Assembly (NCBI RefSeq): GCF_027595985.1
Contig: NC_073305.1
Coordinates: 86,980,626 to 87,044,625 of the forward strand
Length of the DNA stretch: 64,000 nucleotides
DNA from: Sorex araneus
Lineage: Eukaryota; Chordata; Mammalia; Eulipotyphla; Soricidae
Direction: 5' to 3'
The notes beneath the pieces are model-generated. The model was not told where the DNA came from. It did no database searches and saw only the letters and a program-made list of their open reading frames with translations. How positions within the stretch are numbered: position 1 is the first letter of the stretch; each line of letters begins with the position of its first letter. A program made the translations under genes and the position numbers. Shown in pieces: positions 53,270 to 63,881 of the stretch.

Positions 53270-53437
53270 ATGGTGTTTGGCCTGATGGGCCATGCCCACT
53301 GGTGCTTAAGGCATTACTCCTGGGTTGTTACTCAAAGGTCATTTCTGGTAATGCTCAAGGAAGCAGTGTCAGACATCAAGCCTTGGGCTCCTACATGCAA
53401 AGCAAGCAATCTAAATTTCTGAGCTTTCTCTCCAGTC
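53270..53437 (-). mobile_element. SINE type A, diverged
   Basis: atgcccactggtgcttaagg, gttgttactcaaaggtcatt, head to gagctttctctccagtcc. Confidence 0.75.
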
Positions 53438-53577
53438 CTAATGTTCACATTTTTGATCCAAAAATTTATACTTCTAGGAAATCATCTAAAGAAAGTAAAT
53501 AAAAGTTAGATGCACAAACATTTAAACAAAATTTAAATTTAGAAGAAATTTAAACCATGTTAGGTGCAGAGAAACTT

Positions 53578-53750
53578 AACAACAGAGAAATAGTGCAGGC
53601 AGATAATTGCCTTGCACACGTGTGGCCAAGCCAGTTCAAATCTTCCATAGCACATGGTCCCCTGAGCACACACTGAGGAGTAGCCCCTGAGCACTGCTGG
53701 GTGTGACCCAAGCTCACCCACCCCTGCTTTTAAAAACATAAAAAAAAAGC
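53578..53750 (+). mobile_element. SINE type A, diverged
   Basis: caacagagaaatagtgcagg, agcacatggtcccctgagca, ctgctgggtgtgacccaagc. Confidence 0.75.
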
Positions 53751-53902
53751 AATAACACTGTTCAACACAGCCTTACACGTAAGTGTGGTAAACTGATAGC
53801 AGCAAATCTCAACTCTATTGTCATATATTCAGATGAGCAGAAGGGTAGAGTTTGCTTTCTTTAAGAAACTAGATTTTATCTGGGTTTCTTTTTCTTTCTT
53901 TC

Positions 53903-54102
53903 TTCTTTTTTTTTTTTTTTTTTGGTTTTTTGGTTTTTTGCTTTTTGGGTCACACCCAGCGATGCTCAGGGGTTACTCCTGGCTTTGCACTCAGGAATTA
54001 CTCCTGGCGGTGCTTGGAGGACCATATGGGATGCCGGAGATCGAACCCGGGTCGGCCGCGTGCAAGGCAAACGCCCTACCCGCTGTGCTATCGCTCCGGC
54101 CC
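53903..54102 (-). mobile_element. SINE type A, consensus-like
   Basis: T-rich tail, gctttttgggtcacacccag, ggaccatatgggatgccgga, gctatcgctccggcccc. The pyrimidine target tctttctttctt is repeated on both sides, suggesting a TSD. Confidence 0.96.
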
Positions 54103-54109
54103 CTCTTTC

Positions 54110-54585
54110 TTTCTTTTTTTTAAATTCCTGATGATTCCCTCTAGTGTTTCTCTGAGGAATGTCTGCTTTAGTAATAACAAAGTTAGCTAGGTCTCATTCG
54201 TTTTTCATTTTGAAAAGTTCAGTAGGTTCCAGAGGGTAGAGTTCCTGGTAACTCAGTGCCCATCCTGCACAGGAAACAGTAACCTCTGCCCTTGACACAA
54301 ACCGCTGAGATTTCTCGGTTACCCACCCGAGACGCCTGGGGTTTCCTCTCTACACTGGCACCCACAGATGTAGACACATCAGGATCGTTCAGAGACGTAG
54401 CTCTGACCCCCTCCAGAGCACCGCAGCTAAGGGAAGCCCTTTTAGGGAGGGAAGCTCGGTGTGGTGGTTAGGCTGCAGACAGTAAGAATCCCAGGAATGA
54501 CTCTGTATGCCACAAGCATACTAGTAAACACTACTGTCACCATGTGATTTCAAATCCAAATGAAAAAAAAAAAAATTAAAACAAG
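54110..54585. other. Intergenic, no gene seen
   Basis: Unique-looking, moderate GC. Confidence 0.45.
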
Positions 54586-54587
54586 GG

Positions 54588-54962
54588 TCCAGAGCAATAG
54601 TACAGAGGGTATGGCGTTTGGGGTTGGAGTGATAGCATAGCAGGGAGGGCATTTGCCTTGCACTCGGGAGACCCGGGTTCAATTCCCAGCATCCCATATG
54701 ATCCTCTGAGCACCTCCAGGAGTAATTCCTGAGTGCAGAGCAGGAGTAACCCCTGTGCATCGCCGGGTGTGACCCAAAAAGCAAAAATCAAAAATAAATA
54801 AATAAATAAAAACACGGAGAGTATGGCATTTGCCTTGCATGTGGACCGGGATTTGATCCCCAGCACCCCATATGGTTCTCTGAGCCCAGCAGGAGTAATC
54901 CCTGAGTTCAGAGCAAGAAGTAAGCGCTGAGCACCACCGGCTCTGTGCCCCCCTCAAAAAAA
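54588..54962 (+). mobile_element. SINE type A (outer) split by another SINE
   Basis: Head agggtccagagcaatagtac up to gtatggcgtttg, resumed at 54,817 with gagagtatggcatttgcctt and running to a poly(A) near 54,962. Confidence 0.88.
54621..54816 (+). mobile_element. SINE type A (inner), inserted in a SINE
   Basis: gggttggagtgatagcatag to gtgacccaaaaagc and an (aaat)n tail. TSD gagggtatggcgtttg / gagagtatggcatttg made from the host SINE head (two mismatches). Confidence 0.92.
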
Positions 54963-55103
54963 AAATGGAATAAAATGAAAACAAATCCAGATAGCCCTGA
55001 GTTTGAACCCAGAGTTCAATTTCTAGGACCAAATTTCTCAATTTCTAGGACAAAATGGAGCCACTTCTGTTAGGAGCGCAGGTCAGCAGACCAAAACTTG
55101 GAT

Positions 55104-55107
<4 letters not shown>

Positions 55108-55155
<48 letters not shown>
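55108..55155. repeat. (GT)n microsatellite
   Basis: About 23 units followed by gagtgagtgagcgcgcgtgc. Another Z-DNA-prone stretch. Confidence 0.95.
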
Positions 55156-55184
55156 TGAGTGAGCGCGCGTGCGTGCATGTGTGT

Positions 55185-55325
55185 GGGTTTGGGGACCACT
55201 CCCTGTGGTCCTCAGGTCTTACTCCTAACTTTGTTCTCAGGGACACTGCTGGCAGTTCTCAGGGGTCATATGCAAGGCTGAGGTGGAAGCAGGGACAGTT
55301 GCATGCAAGGCAGGATAACTCTGTA
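55185..55325 (-). mobile_element. SINE type A, diverged
   Basis: ggtcctcaggtcttactcct, tttgttctcagggacactgc, gcatgcaaggcaggataact. Confidence 0.6.
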
Positions 55326-55640
55326 TCTCTTGAGCACCCTGAGAGAACTTCCTTATCCTTTGTAACACCCCTGCTTGATGATATTGCACTAGATTCAGTC
55401 AACCCCAGAGCCAAGCCAACCCCAGACCTTTTCAGACCCAAACAAGGCTATGTGACCCCAGCCAAATCTTTTCTATTTTTCTCTTCTTTGTTCATTTAGC
55501 CTATAAAAGATTGTCTCTTGCCTATTTTACAGTTCTCGAAATGGAAACTGTACCTCTCTTGAAGAGTCAGCTTTTTATTTTTGCATGATATAGATCATCC
55601 TCTTCAATCATTTAAAATATACAGGTAGGGGACTCCAAAC
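55326..55640. other. Intergenic, no gene seen
   Basis: tagcctataaaagattgtct near 55,498 resembles a TATA box with no gene behind it, possibly LTR remains. Confidence 0.35.
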
Positions 55641-55715
55641 ATGAATTAACCTCTCTAAGCATATTTCCTCATCTATAAAATTGGGATAATCAAATCCACA
55701 CAGGAGGCTCTGGAA
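55640..55715 (-). mobile_element. MIR fragment
   Basis: aacctctctaagcatatttc, ctcatctataaaattgggat: antisense MIR 3' part. Confidence 0.65.
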
Positions 55716-55986
55716 TACCTCAATGTCAAAGTGTCTATTTTGCACGCATAAGGCCAGGAGTTTGACCCCCAGAACCACCCCATGCACACAGAGAGCCTGA
55801 TCCTCGAACTGAAACAGTGTTATATGACCTCTGACACACCTCAATCAAGTGAGTGCCAGGCCCAAAACCGAAGTGTGCAAGCACTACACCCCAGTGTGGA
55901 GCCCAGAGGCCAAACCTCATAGCAACAAATGGGAAGGGAACAAATTATTTTAACAAACCACTGTGCAACCTATTTTTTATGTTGTT

Positions 55987-55987
<1 letters not shown>

Positions 55988-56018
<31 letters not shown>

Positions 56019-56032
56019 GGTGGTGGTTTGTT
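55988..56032. repeat. (TTG)n(TGG)n microsatellite
   Basis: Five ttg then seven tgg units, at the tail side of an antisense SINE fragment. Confidence 0.9.
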
Positions 56033-56104
56033 TTGAGGTGCTAAGGACTTATTCCTAGTGGGGACCATATGTGGTACCAGGGATCTAACATTACTTCAGC
56101 CCTT
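56032..56104 (-). mobile_element. SINE type A fragment
   Basis: ttttgaggtgctaaggactt, gaccatatgtggtaccaggg, shortened antisense head. Confidence 0.6.
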
Positions 56105-56166
56105 AAAACTTACTTCTAAAAATAAAAATACATTAAAAAAATAAAATAAAAATACGTAAGGGCTAG

Positions 56167-56427
56167 AGGGGCTGGAGTGATAGCACAGCGGGTAGGTCAT
56201 TTGCCTTACACTCGGCTAACCCGGGTTCAATTCCTCCGCCCCTCTCGGAAAGCCCAGCAAGCTACCGAGAGTATCCCGCCCACATGGTGGAGCCTGGCAA
56301 GCTACCCATTTGGCATATCGAATGGCGTATTCGATATGCCAAAAACAGTAACAAGTCTCACAATGGAGATGTTACTAGTGCCTGCTCGAGCAAACTGATA
56401 AGCAATGGGATGACAGTGATAGTGATA
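56167..56427 (+). mobile_element. SINE type B
   Basis: gaggggctggagtgatagca, body with a duplicated ggcatatcgaatggcgtattc, tail gatgacagtgatagtgat. Confidence 0.93.
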
Positions 56428-56640
56428 GAAAGGCTAGAGAGACAGTATAGGGCTAAAGGCGCTAGCCTTGCATGTAGCTGACCCTGGGTTAATCCCCAGC
56501 ACTGCATACTGTTCCCCAAGCACCATCACAGAACATTCCTGAGCACATAGCCAGGCATACTCAGAGCCAGGAAGAGTCTCTGAGCCACCACCAGTGCCAC
56601 TCAAACATTCCCCTTGACCCAGATAAAATAAATGAACATA
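56428..56640 (+). mobile_element. SINE type A, directly behind the type B copy
   Basis: agaaaggctagagagacagt, cttgcatgtagctgaccctg, then an enlarged body with two gagccagg boxes. Confidence 0.75.
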
Positions 56641-56916
56641 AAATTGAATTCGGATGCTAAGACTGTAAGTAGGGAAGATTTAATGAGATCATTATTGTGG
56701 TGCACAATATGCAGTAATGGCTTAAGAAATAAGAGCTCTTAGGGTCAGCCCTTTCCATATGGTCCAATCACTAGTGAGATGAGGAGGATTCTTTATGGAA
56801 GTCAAAGTTTGCTTGGGAGTTTGAAACCAGTAGACAATATTTATTTTGTTTTTCCTTATGGGTTTTGTGTGAGTGTACATGTGCACACACAAGTGTGAGT
56901 GTTTGTGTGTGTGTGT

Positions 56917-57036
56917 TGGGGCCATCTGGCAGTGCTCAGGCTTACTCCTAGCTCTGTGCTCAGGGATCACTCCTGGTAAGGTTCAGAAAACCATACTGGT
57001 GCCAGAAATTGAACCCACCACTCTATTTCTCCAGCC
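56917..57036 (-). mobile_element. SINE type A, shortened
   Basis: gccatctggcagtgctcagg, gggatcactcctggtaaggt, ccactctatttctccagcccc. The middle of the head is deleted. Confidence 0.8.
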
Positions 57037-57076
57037 CCATCTATAGATAATATTTCTAGTTTAACTCTATAGGCTT

Positions 57077-57295
57077 GGGATATGAGCCTATCTTTCCAGA
57101 GCCTGGCAAGCTACCTGTGGCGTATTCAATATGCCAAAAACAGGTCTCATTCCCCTGACCCTGACAGAGCCTCCAATCTTTGGGAAAGACGAGTAAGGAG
57201 AGGCTGCTAAAATCTCAGGGCTGAGTGTAATAGAGACGTTACTGGTGCCCGCTCGAATAAATCAATGAACAACAGTATGACATTGATACAGTGAT
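57077..57295 (+). mobile_element. SINE type C, 5' truncated
   Basis: Starts in the body (agagcctggcaagctacctg), includes the extra block (aggtctcattcccctgaccc to aaaatctcagggctg) and the tail ttactggtgcccgctcga. Exact 13-base TSD actctataggctt at 57,064-57,076 and 57,296-57,308. About 20 non-SINE bases precede it inside the TSD. Confidence 0.93.
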
Positions 57296-57309
57296 ACTCT
57301 ATAGGCTTA

Positions 57310-58570
57310 GTTTTTAAAAACTCCATACCTACTATTTCCTCTGCAACAGGATTTTTTGAAATCTGCCTTTAAATTCCAATTTGGAAATAGTCTGAATCCT
57401 TAAATTCTTACAGACTATTGTTCTTCTCAGGTGCAAATGCCCAACCTGAAACTAGCTTGTACCGAGATCACTTTTAATAACAGTCTTAAAGAGTATCAAA
57501 AATAAATTACTGTAGTTACTTTAGGGTGGTAAGATCATTTTTGGTCTCAATTTTCTTTAACAGTCCATGTTTAAAAGGATTATTAATCATGATTCTTTTA
57601 AAATATAGAACTCTGCACTTTATCCCAACCGTTAGGTTAGACTTTCAGAAACATTTATCCCACTTCATCAGAGTGCCACTCAGAATTTCATCCAATTAAA
57701 CAGACAAACAATACACAAAGACATAACCTGACCTTTGCTTTGCAAGGTTAAAAGTTGGTGCTTAAAGGTAGTAAGGCTTAGCTAGCTACAAAAAGAACCT
57801 GCTGAGAGTACTATTATCAGAATGGTAAATCTCAGCAGAGGCTAATATCCTCCTACAGGCTCTGGGAAAATACTCAGGATTTAATAGTAAAAATATTTAG
57901 CAAAAGAATTTAGAATGTTCATTCTCTCCCTTGGGGAAAGACTGAAGAGAATGAACTGAGATTACATGCTGGTTAATAATAGGCTAGGCAGAAACCAGCC
58001 CTTACCGTGGACCCATCAGACCCAAAAACCAGTTAACTAGGTTTATAGTTTAGCATGTTAAAGTAGAATTAAAGAAAAATGCCCGCTGTACCCACATTTT
58101 TCTAGGAATTCAATGATATTCCTTGAGAGGATTGGAAGCTCTGCAGAGTTCTACCCACAAAATAGAAAAATTGCAGGCATCATCTCCCTCAAAGGTGTAC
58201 CGGACAGGATGCTAGCAGGCGTTATCTGACATGCCCCCAAATGGTATCAGGGCTAAGGAGTATTATGGGTAAAACAGATACTGGGTGTCAGAGTCAGGCA
58301 TTACTGGAAGGAACCTCAGTGATCACCCCATTTAACTACTTCCTTTTTCCAAAAATAAAAAACCCAAGAATTAAAAAAAAAAAAAGGGTGCTTCCCCTAA
58401 GGAAGTGGTTGGCCCATTCTGGCAGTAACTAGACCAGGGCTGCTTCAACATTTTCCACTCACTATCCCTCTTTTACCCCAGAAATTTTCACATGACTCTG
58501 GATATGTAGGTAATAAAAAAAAAAACAGGTTTACAAATCAAACATTGACTGGTAAGGAAAAATAAATTTT
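57310..58570. other. Intergenic, repeat-poor
   Basis: No gene. agggctgcttcaacattttc at about 58,435 may be a MER5-type DNA transposon remnant. Confidence 0.4.
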
Positions 58571-58577
58571 TCCCCTG

Positions 58578-58741
58578 GTTTTGGGGCAACACCTGATGAT
58601 GCTCAGGGATCACTCCTAGTTCTGCACTCAGAAATTACTTTTGGCAGTGCTCAGGGGACTATATGAGATGCCAGGGGGTCAAACTCAAGTGGGCCACATG
58701 CAAGGCAAATGCCCTCCTTGCTGTACTATGGCTCCAGCTTC
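58578..58741 (-). mobile_element. SINE type A
   Basis: ggggcaacacctgatgatgc, ggggactatatgagatgcca, gtactatggctccagcttcc. Confidence 0.85.
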
Positions 58742-58771
58742 CAAGATAAACTGATTTTAAAAACTTTTTTC

Positions 58772-58952
58772 GGGGCTGGAGCAATAGCACAGCAGGTAGG
58801 CGCTTGCCTTGCACGAGGCCGACACTGGTTCGAATCCCAACATCCCATATGGTCCCCCGAGCACCGCCAGGAATAATTCCTGAGTGCATGAGCCAGGAGT
58901 AACTCCTGTGCATCGCCGGGTGTGACCCAAAAACCAAAAACAAACAAACAAA
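58772..58952 (+). mobile_element. SINE type A, young copy
   Basis: ggggctggagcaatagcaca, (caaa)n tail. Exact 13-base TSD aaaaacttttttc at 58,759-58,771 and 58,953-58,965. Confidence 0.95.
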
Positions 58953-58965
58953 AAAAACTTTTTTC

Positions 58966-59394
58966 ATGACCTCAACTAAAGGCCATACAGATAGGAAAGA
59001 CACACAGGACTCTTGTTTCTCTAGTGGGCAGCAGAAATGCTGGTGTGGCTGGGCCCTGGGGGACAGGGAGAGTTTAGACAGAGCAGTAGCAGTGCTTGGG
59101 ACTGAGTTGAGCTGATCAGTGCAGACGTAACTCTCATACCTGCTCTATTCCACTCAGCAAACCCTTTGGGGTGGATGCCCCGTCCCAGAGTCTAGGATCA
59201 TTAGGACAACGGGAGTCATGTGTAAGCTCAGGAAAGACAAGCTGGGAAAACTTATCAATTCTTGAATTTCTCAGAGACTTTCTCTTCCTCCCCCACGTTT
59301 TCCTGTGAGGGAAACATTCCACGGATGTGGTGAGGTTTTTAACACTACCACTCTGGATGGACTCAGCCTTGAGAAGAGGCCTAACAGACCACTG
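58966..59394. other. Intergenic, no gene seen
   Basis: Unique-looking sequence. Confidence 0.45.
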
Positions 59395-59540
59395 TTGGGG
59401 TCAGAGAAATAGTTCCAAAAGGCATATGCCTCCCACATGCAAGGCCCCAAGTTGTATGCCCAGCACCCCAGACTCCCTAAGCCTGGAACACCTCCCTGGT
59501 GTTTAAGCCTGGTAGCTTCCATTTAAAAAAAAAAAAAAAA
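59395..59540 (+). mobile_element. tRNA-headed SINE with A tail
   Basis: gggtcagagaaatagttcca, tcccacatgcaaggccccaa, then a short body and an A16 run. Confidence 0.6.
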
Positions 59541-59684
59541 GCACTGTAGCACTGTAGCAGTGCCGTTGTCCTACTGTTCATCGATTTGCTCCAGCAGGCA
59601 CCAGTAACGTCTCCATTGTGAGACTTGTTACTGTTTTTGGCATATCAAATACACCACAGGTAGCTTGCCAGGCTCTGCCGTGCA
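59541..59684 (-). mobile_element. SINE type B, head lost
   Basis: Tail gcactgtagcactgtagcag, ccagcaggcaccagtaacgt, body to ggctctgccgtgcagtg, then another SINE. Confidence 0.85.
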
Positions 59685-59704
59685 GTGCAAAAGGTCACTC
59701 CTGA

Positions 59705-59858
59705 CTCTACACCCAGCGACACAAAAGATTACTCCTGACTTTGCACTCAGCAATTACTCCTGGTTGTGCTCAGGGGACCATATGGCATGCTGGGCATCGA
59801 ACCCAGGTCAGCCGCATGCCAGGCAAATGCCCTACCCGCAGTACTATCACTCTGGCCC
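59705..59858 (-). mobile_element. SINE type A
   Basis: ctacacccagcgacacaaaa, caggggaccatatggcatgc, tactatcactctggcccc. Confidence 0.88.
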
Positions 59859-59869
59859 CAAAGGATCCT

Positions 59870-60430
59870 TTTTTTTAACTTATCAAATGGATCGTTTTAT
59901 TTTAGTCAAACAAGGAGTTTGCCATACCAATGGAAAGACTATGGAACTGTTTGATGTCAGCAAAGACCGTATTATGTGAGATCCACACGCACCGAAGAAA
60001 ACAGTAATCACCCCCATTCAACAGATGAAATAGCAAGGTGCACTGCAGAGAATCGCCAACTTGACAGACTTGGCAACCCATGCCAAACACACTACCTTTC
60101 AACTATACCTTCATATTAATAATCGATTTATCCAGAAGAGCTAGGGAAACCAGTAGTCTGATTTATTTTCTCCTAGCTCCACAATTGGTTTCTACAATTT
60201 CAGGTGAAAACCTTGAATGTAGGAGGGTTGTATGAGAATGAGTCAAGTGCAGTCTTGGTCCAGTGTGGCGACAACTATGACCTCTACGATTGACCTGCAG
60301 GAGGGGCTCAGACCCCTCCTTGAATGACCTGGCTCTTGGTTCCCACAGTAGAAATCATGGATCCAGCAGCCATGTGCAGGAATCTGCATTTTAAATTCTT
60401 CCCAGCCCTTTTCATGCTGCTGTAAGATAG
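59870..60430. other. Intergenic with a MIR piece
   Basis: cccccattcaacagatgaaa at about 60,014-60,110 is MIR-like. The rest is unassigned. Confidence 0.4.
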
Positions 60431-60545
60431 AAAATGAGAGAGTACTGCAGGTGGAGTGCACTCTCTGCATGTGGCTATTTGCTTTCACACCTAATGTCAC
60501 TTCCATGAGCAGAGCCAGGAGCAAGCCCTGAGCACCCAGAGGTAT

Positions 60546-60795
60546 GTCACTGTCACTGTCACGGTCATCCAGTTGTTCATCAATTTGCTCGAGGGGGCAC
60601 CAATGACGTCTCCATTGTGACATTTGTTACTGTTTTTGGTATATCAAATACGCCACGGAGAGCTTGCCAGGCTCTGTTGTGCGGGCAGGATACTCTTGGT
60701 AGCTTGCTGGGCTCTCTGAGAGGGACGTAAGAATCGAACCTGGGTCGGCCATGTGCAAGGCAAACACCCTACCCACTGTGCTACATAGTTCCAGA
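60546..60795 (-). mobile_element. SINE type B, full length
   Basis: cactgtcactgtcacggtca, body tttttggtatatcaaatacg, head to gtgctacatagttccag. Confidence 0.92.
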
Positions 60796-61044
60796 GCGCT
60801 CGCACCACCCAGAAACCATTGTTTCCAAGTGGGAAACAATACCTACCAGTTTTAAAAACTCTCATTTCTAAGCTGTTTTATTATAGTAATGTTTACTGTG
60901 GCTGCCAAACACTGTCTTCTACCTTCGATTTACTCATTTGCACACTACTGCCGGCCAGAGAACTGTGAGATTCGGGTATCACCAAGATGCTGGGCACATC
61001 TCCTTCAGCCCCCACTCTGTGCTCTGGTTTCCTCAAGAATGAAG

Positions 61045-61200
61045 GCGAGAATGGGCCAGAGTCTGTGCATGGTGAGATACTTGTCTTGCACGCTACTGAC
61101 CCGTTTGATCCCCAACACTGCTCAAGGCTGATGTGCCAGGAGTGATCCCTGAGTACAAAGACAAGGTTAAATCCTGAGCCCCAAGTGTAACCTCAAAACC
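61045..61200 (+). mobile_element. SINE type A, diverged
   Basis: gagaatgggccagagtctgt, cttgcacgctactgacccg, box B tttgatcccc; end aagtgtaacctcaaaac. Confidence 0.65.
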
Positions 61201-61418
61201 CCAAAACTAAAGCAAGGACAGAGAACAAGAGTCCTATTGACAAATTATTTGGCCTGTATGGAAGAGACTTGCAGTGACCCCCAAAAAAACCTAGCTTTTC
61301 TTTATACCAGCAGTTTCCCCACTCCTGTACTCATTTGTTATATTTATAATTTTCACTGACTCATAAGACGTACAGATCTTTACTCTATAGGACTTAACAG
61401 CACAAAGTCCTATTTTTG

Positions 61419-61566
61419 CTTTTTCTTTTTGGAGTGGGGGTCATACCCAGCAATGATCAGGGGTAGCCCTGGATCTACACTCAGGAATTACTCCTGGCGG
61501 TGCTTGGGGATCAAACCCGGGTCAGTCGCATGCAAACACCCTACCTGCTATACTATCGCTCAGGCC
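61419..61566 (-). mobile_element. SINE type A
   Basis: ctttttggagtgggggtcat, cggtgcttggggatcaaacc, actatcgctcaggcccc. Exact 18-base TSD cacaaagtcctatttttg at 61,401-61,418 and 61,567-61,584. Confidence 0.95.
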
Positions 61567-62067
61567 CCACAAAGTCCTATTTTTGAACTACCACAGCACG
61601 ATCAGTTCCTTGCCAGTGCTCAACACCAAAAGCATCCCCTCTGGATCTGTTATTCGCGGTTTGCAACCCACAGACCTGGGCTATGGAGCAGATGTTACAA
61701 ACCACTGCTCTGGCACTTTGGAAAGGTCTTAAGTTTCTCATCTATGAAGAGCATCACTAATTGAAACTGAACTCCCCAGCAATTTAACACTGAATTCAGG
61801 TGTGTATGTTGGGGGGAAGAACAAAATATAAACCCCATGCCATGAAAATTCAAAGAAAATCTTCTGCCTTATGCTTTAGGGTGAAAGGTTTCTTCCCAAA
61901 AGTGAGAGGTGAGAACTCTGAGACCCTGAGTTTAGGGAAAGGAACACTCTGGTAGGGGTTGTTGTGTGTTGTTGAAATATTGTATATACAAAATCCTACT
62001 GCTGACAGTATTGTAAAATTGTTAAATCATAGTGACTAAAATAATTTCTTTAAGCACCTCACTGGGA

Positions 62068-62225
62068 GTCAGAGATAGCATGAAGGTAAGGTGTTTGCTT
62101 TGCATGAGGCTGACCCAGGCTAGATTCCAATCACCTCATAGGGTCCCCTAAATCCTGCGAGCAGTGATCCCCAAGTGCAGAGGTAGGAGGAAGCTCTGTG
62201 CCCCCCTAATTAAGCCAAATAACAG
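62068..62225 (+). mobile_element. SINE type A, diverged
   Basis: ggagtcagagatagcatgaa, ctttgcatgaggctgaccc, body to ctctgtgccccc. Confidence 0.7.
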
Positions 62226-62597
62226 AGAAGTACTCATTGACCCAGTATACTGGAGGATAGGACACCCCTTCTTTTGAGAGTAACATCCAATCTGTGATGC
62301 AGGACCCCCCAAAAGTCACACACCTTCTGTTCTTCCTTTTATTTAAACAACTTTCCACATCCTTCCGAAGTTATTCAGACCATACAACAGTGTAAGTGTT
62401 CCCAGGTCATCTACACATGCCTGGACAAACAAACTGACAAACCCCAAGGGTTAACACTCAAGAATAATTTGTTTCACAAGAGTCCTCTCGAGGGTCTTTG
62501 TATGGGCAAAACACCTAATGTTGAGGTGTCTGATATACCAAGTATTATTTCTCCATGAAGGATTATTCACTCAGAAAAATCCAGGCAGATGAATGTT

Positions 62598-62778
62598 TTG
62601 TTGTTTTGGGGTCATACCTAGTGATGCTCAGGGGGTAACGCCTGACACTCAAGAGTTACTCCTGGTTCTGTACTCAGGGATCACTCCTGGCAGTGCTCGA
62701 AGGACTATATGGGATATTGGGAACTGAATCAGGGCCAGCCAGAAGCAAGGCAAGCACCGTACTATCTCTCTGGACCCA
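62598..62778 (-). mobile_element. SINE type A
   Basis: ttttggggtcatacctagtg, aaggactatatgggatattg, gtactatctctctggaccc. A cctgacactcaagagttact repeat of the body is inserted near 62,640. Confidence 0.85.
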
Positions 62779-62923
62779 AGAAGATTGATTCTTCTCTTGA
62801 CCTGAATCACTAGCCTCCTACAGCCATTTCGCTGTTTCAATTCAGCAGGATTTGGGTTAACCGCTGGTGTCACTGGGGCATTCACAACTGCCTGAAGGCC
62901 TAATCCCAGAAAGCGTGACACTT

Positions 62924-62942
62924 TGCTGCCACCTTGTGGCAA
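62924..62942 (-). promoter_or_regulatory. CTCF-like site
   Basis: TTGCCACAAGGTGGCAGCA on minus agrees with 17 of 19 positions of the CTCF core consensus as I know it, including the CCA, AG, GGC anchors. It lies about 240 bp beyond the predicted MCM3 poly(A) site, in a SINE-free patch. Confidence 0.5.
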
Positions 62943-63181
62943 CTTGGAACAAAAACCAGCAGCAAACAGTGCAGGGCGACTTTCAAGAAAAACTGCTTTC
63001 AAGAAAAACGATATTGAACTCGGGGATTCTGCCAAGAAAACTCCCCCCATGCTCTCTCAGTGTCAAGCACACAGTAGTAAAGCTATGTGTACAACACAAA
63101 AATAGGTTACGTTTATTCCAAGCCTCGGATAAATGGATCAAAGGTACATACTAATTATAACAGTACAAATACAGAGAAAGT

Positions 63182-63187
63182 TTTATT
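63182..63187 (-). terminator. MCM3: MCM3 polyadenylation signal AATAAA
   Basis: ctgAATAAAac on minus, about 495 nt past the stop, followed by a T/G-containing stretch. A second AATAAA lies at 63,117-63,112 and could serve as a distal site. Confidence 0.55.
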
Positions 63188-63682
63188 CAGAACCTGCCTG
63201 AGTTTCTCCTCCAGCACAGAAGCCCCCAAAACTTGCTCTTCAATCAAGTGCTCGGGAGAGAAAAAATCTGCCAGCAAACAGAAAGGAGAAAGAGAACAAC
63301 TGTGCTCCCCAACCTTTCGCCTCCCCTTTGCCCCCCTCAAAAAAAAAAACCAAAAAAAAAACAACACAGGATTCATGTTATTTTTAGCAAAATGATGATT
63401 TGGTTTGTTCTGCGATGAGAACCAGGGCACCCAACCCAGTCTCTGGCGAGGAAGATGCTCCAGTCTTGGTCTGTAGCCACTTTCTCCTTTGTACCCATTC
63501 GGTGCTCATCACCCATTCCCAAGGTCCCGACTCCACTTCCTGTGGAGCCTACAACTTCAGTTCAATCCAACACGGTTATTTAAGCAAAGATGGTGGAATG
63601 GGTTGGGCGGGTGCAAGCAGGGACAGGAAACGCAGGAGATGTTTTCTTGGCGGAACCCTCAAAGTTCAGCGATGAGACATCA
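63188..63682 (-). other. MCM3: MCM3 3'UTR
   Basis: Sequence between stop and poly(A) signal, contiguous with the last exon. Includes a purine/pyrimidine patch at 63,338-63,365 and no SINE. Confidence 0.6.
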
Positions 63683-63881
63683 TCAGATGAGGAAGACGAT
63701 GCCCTCAGACACCATGACCTGGTTGTCATCCTGCATCTTGCTGAGGGCAGCCTGGATCTCCTCGGCAGAGAAGGGCTCTTCTTTGTCCCGGTTGACGGAC
63801 TCTGTGAGGCGGGTCATACCCACCGACTGCGCATGTGCTTCCCGGAACACCTCTAAGAGGGCCGCCTTGAAGGCCTTCAAC
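63683..63881 (-). CDS. MCM3: MCM3, last coding exon (partial gene)
   Basis: Subunit of the MCM2-7 hexamer, the replicative DNA helicase loaded at origins in G1 and activated in S phase in the nucleus. Only the C-terminal exon is in the window: acceptor ctaccgcgggcag, then GTTGAAGGCC at 63,881, and stop TGA at 63,685-63,683. The reading [18 protein letters not shown], then [29 protein letters not shown] and VSEGIVFLI is nearly the known mammalian MCM3 C-terminus (winged-helix region). No frameshift or stop. Same strand and next to IL17F as in human; the upstream exons lie beyond 64,000. Confidence 0.96.

Noticed and set aside
63338-63365. A run near 63,338 as a processed-gene poly(A) tail
   Set aside because: It lies inside the MCM3 3'UTR, with no retrocopy body or TSD around it.
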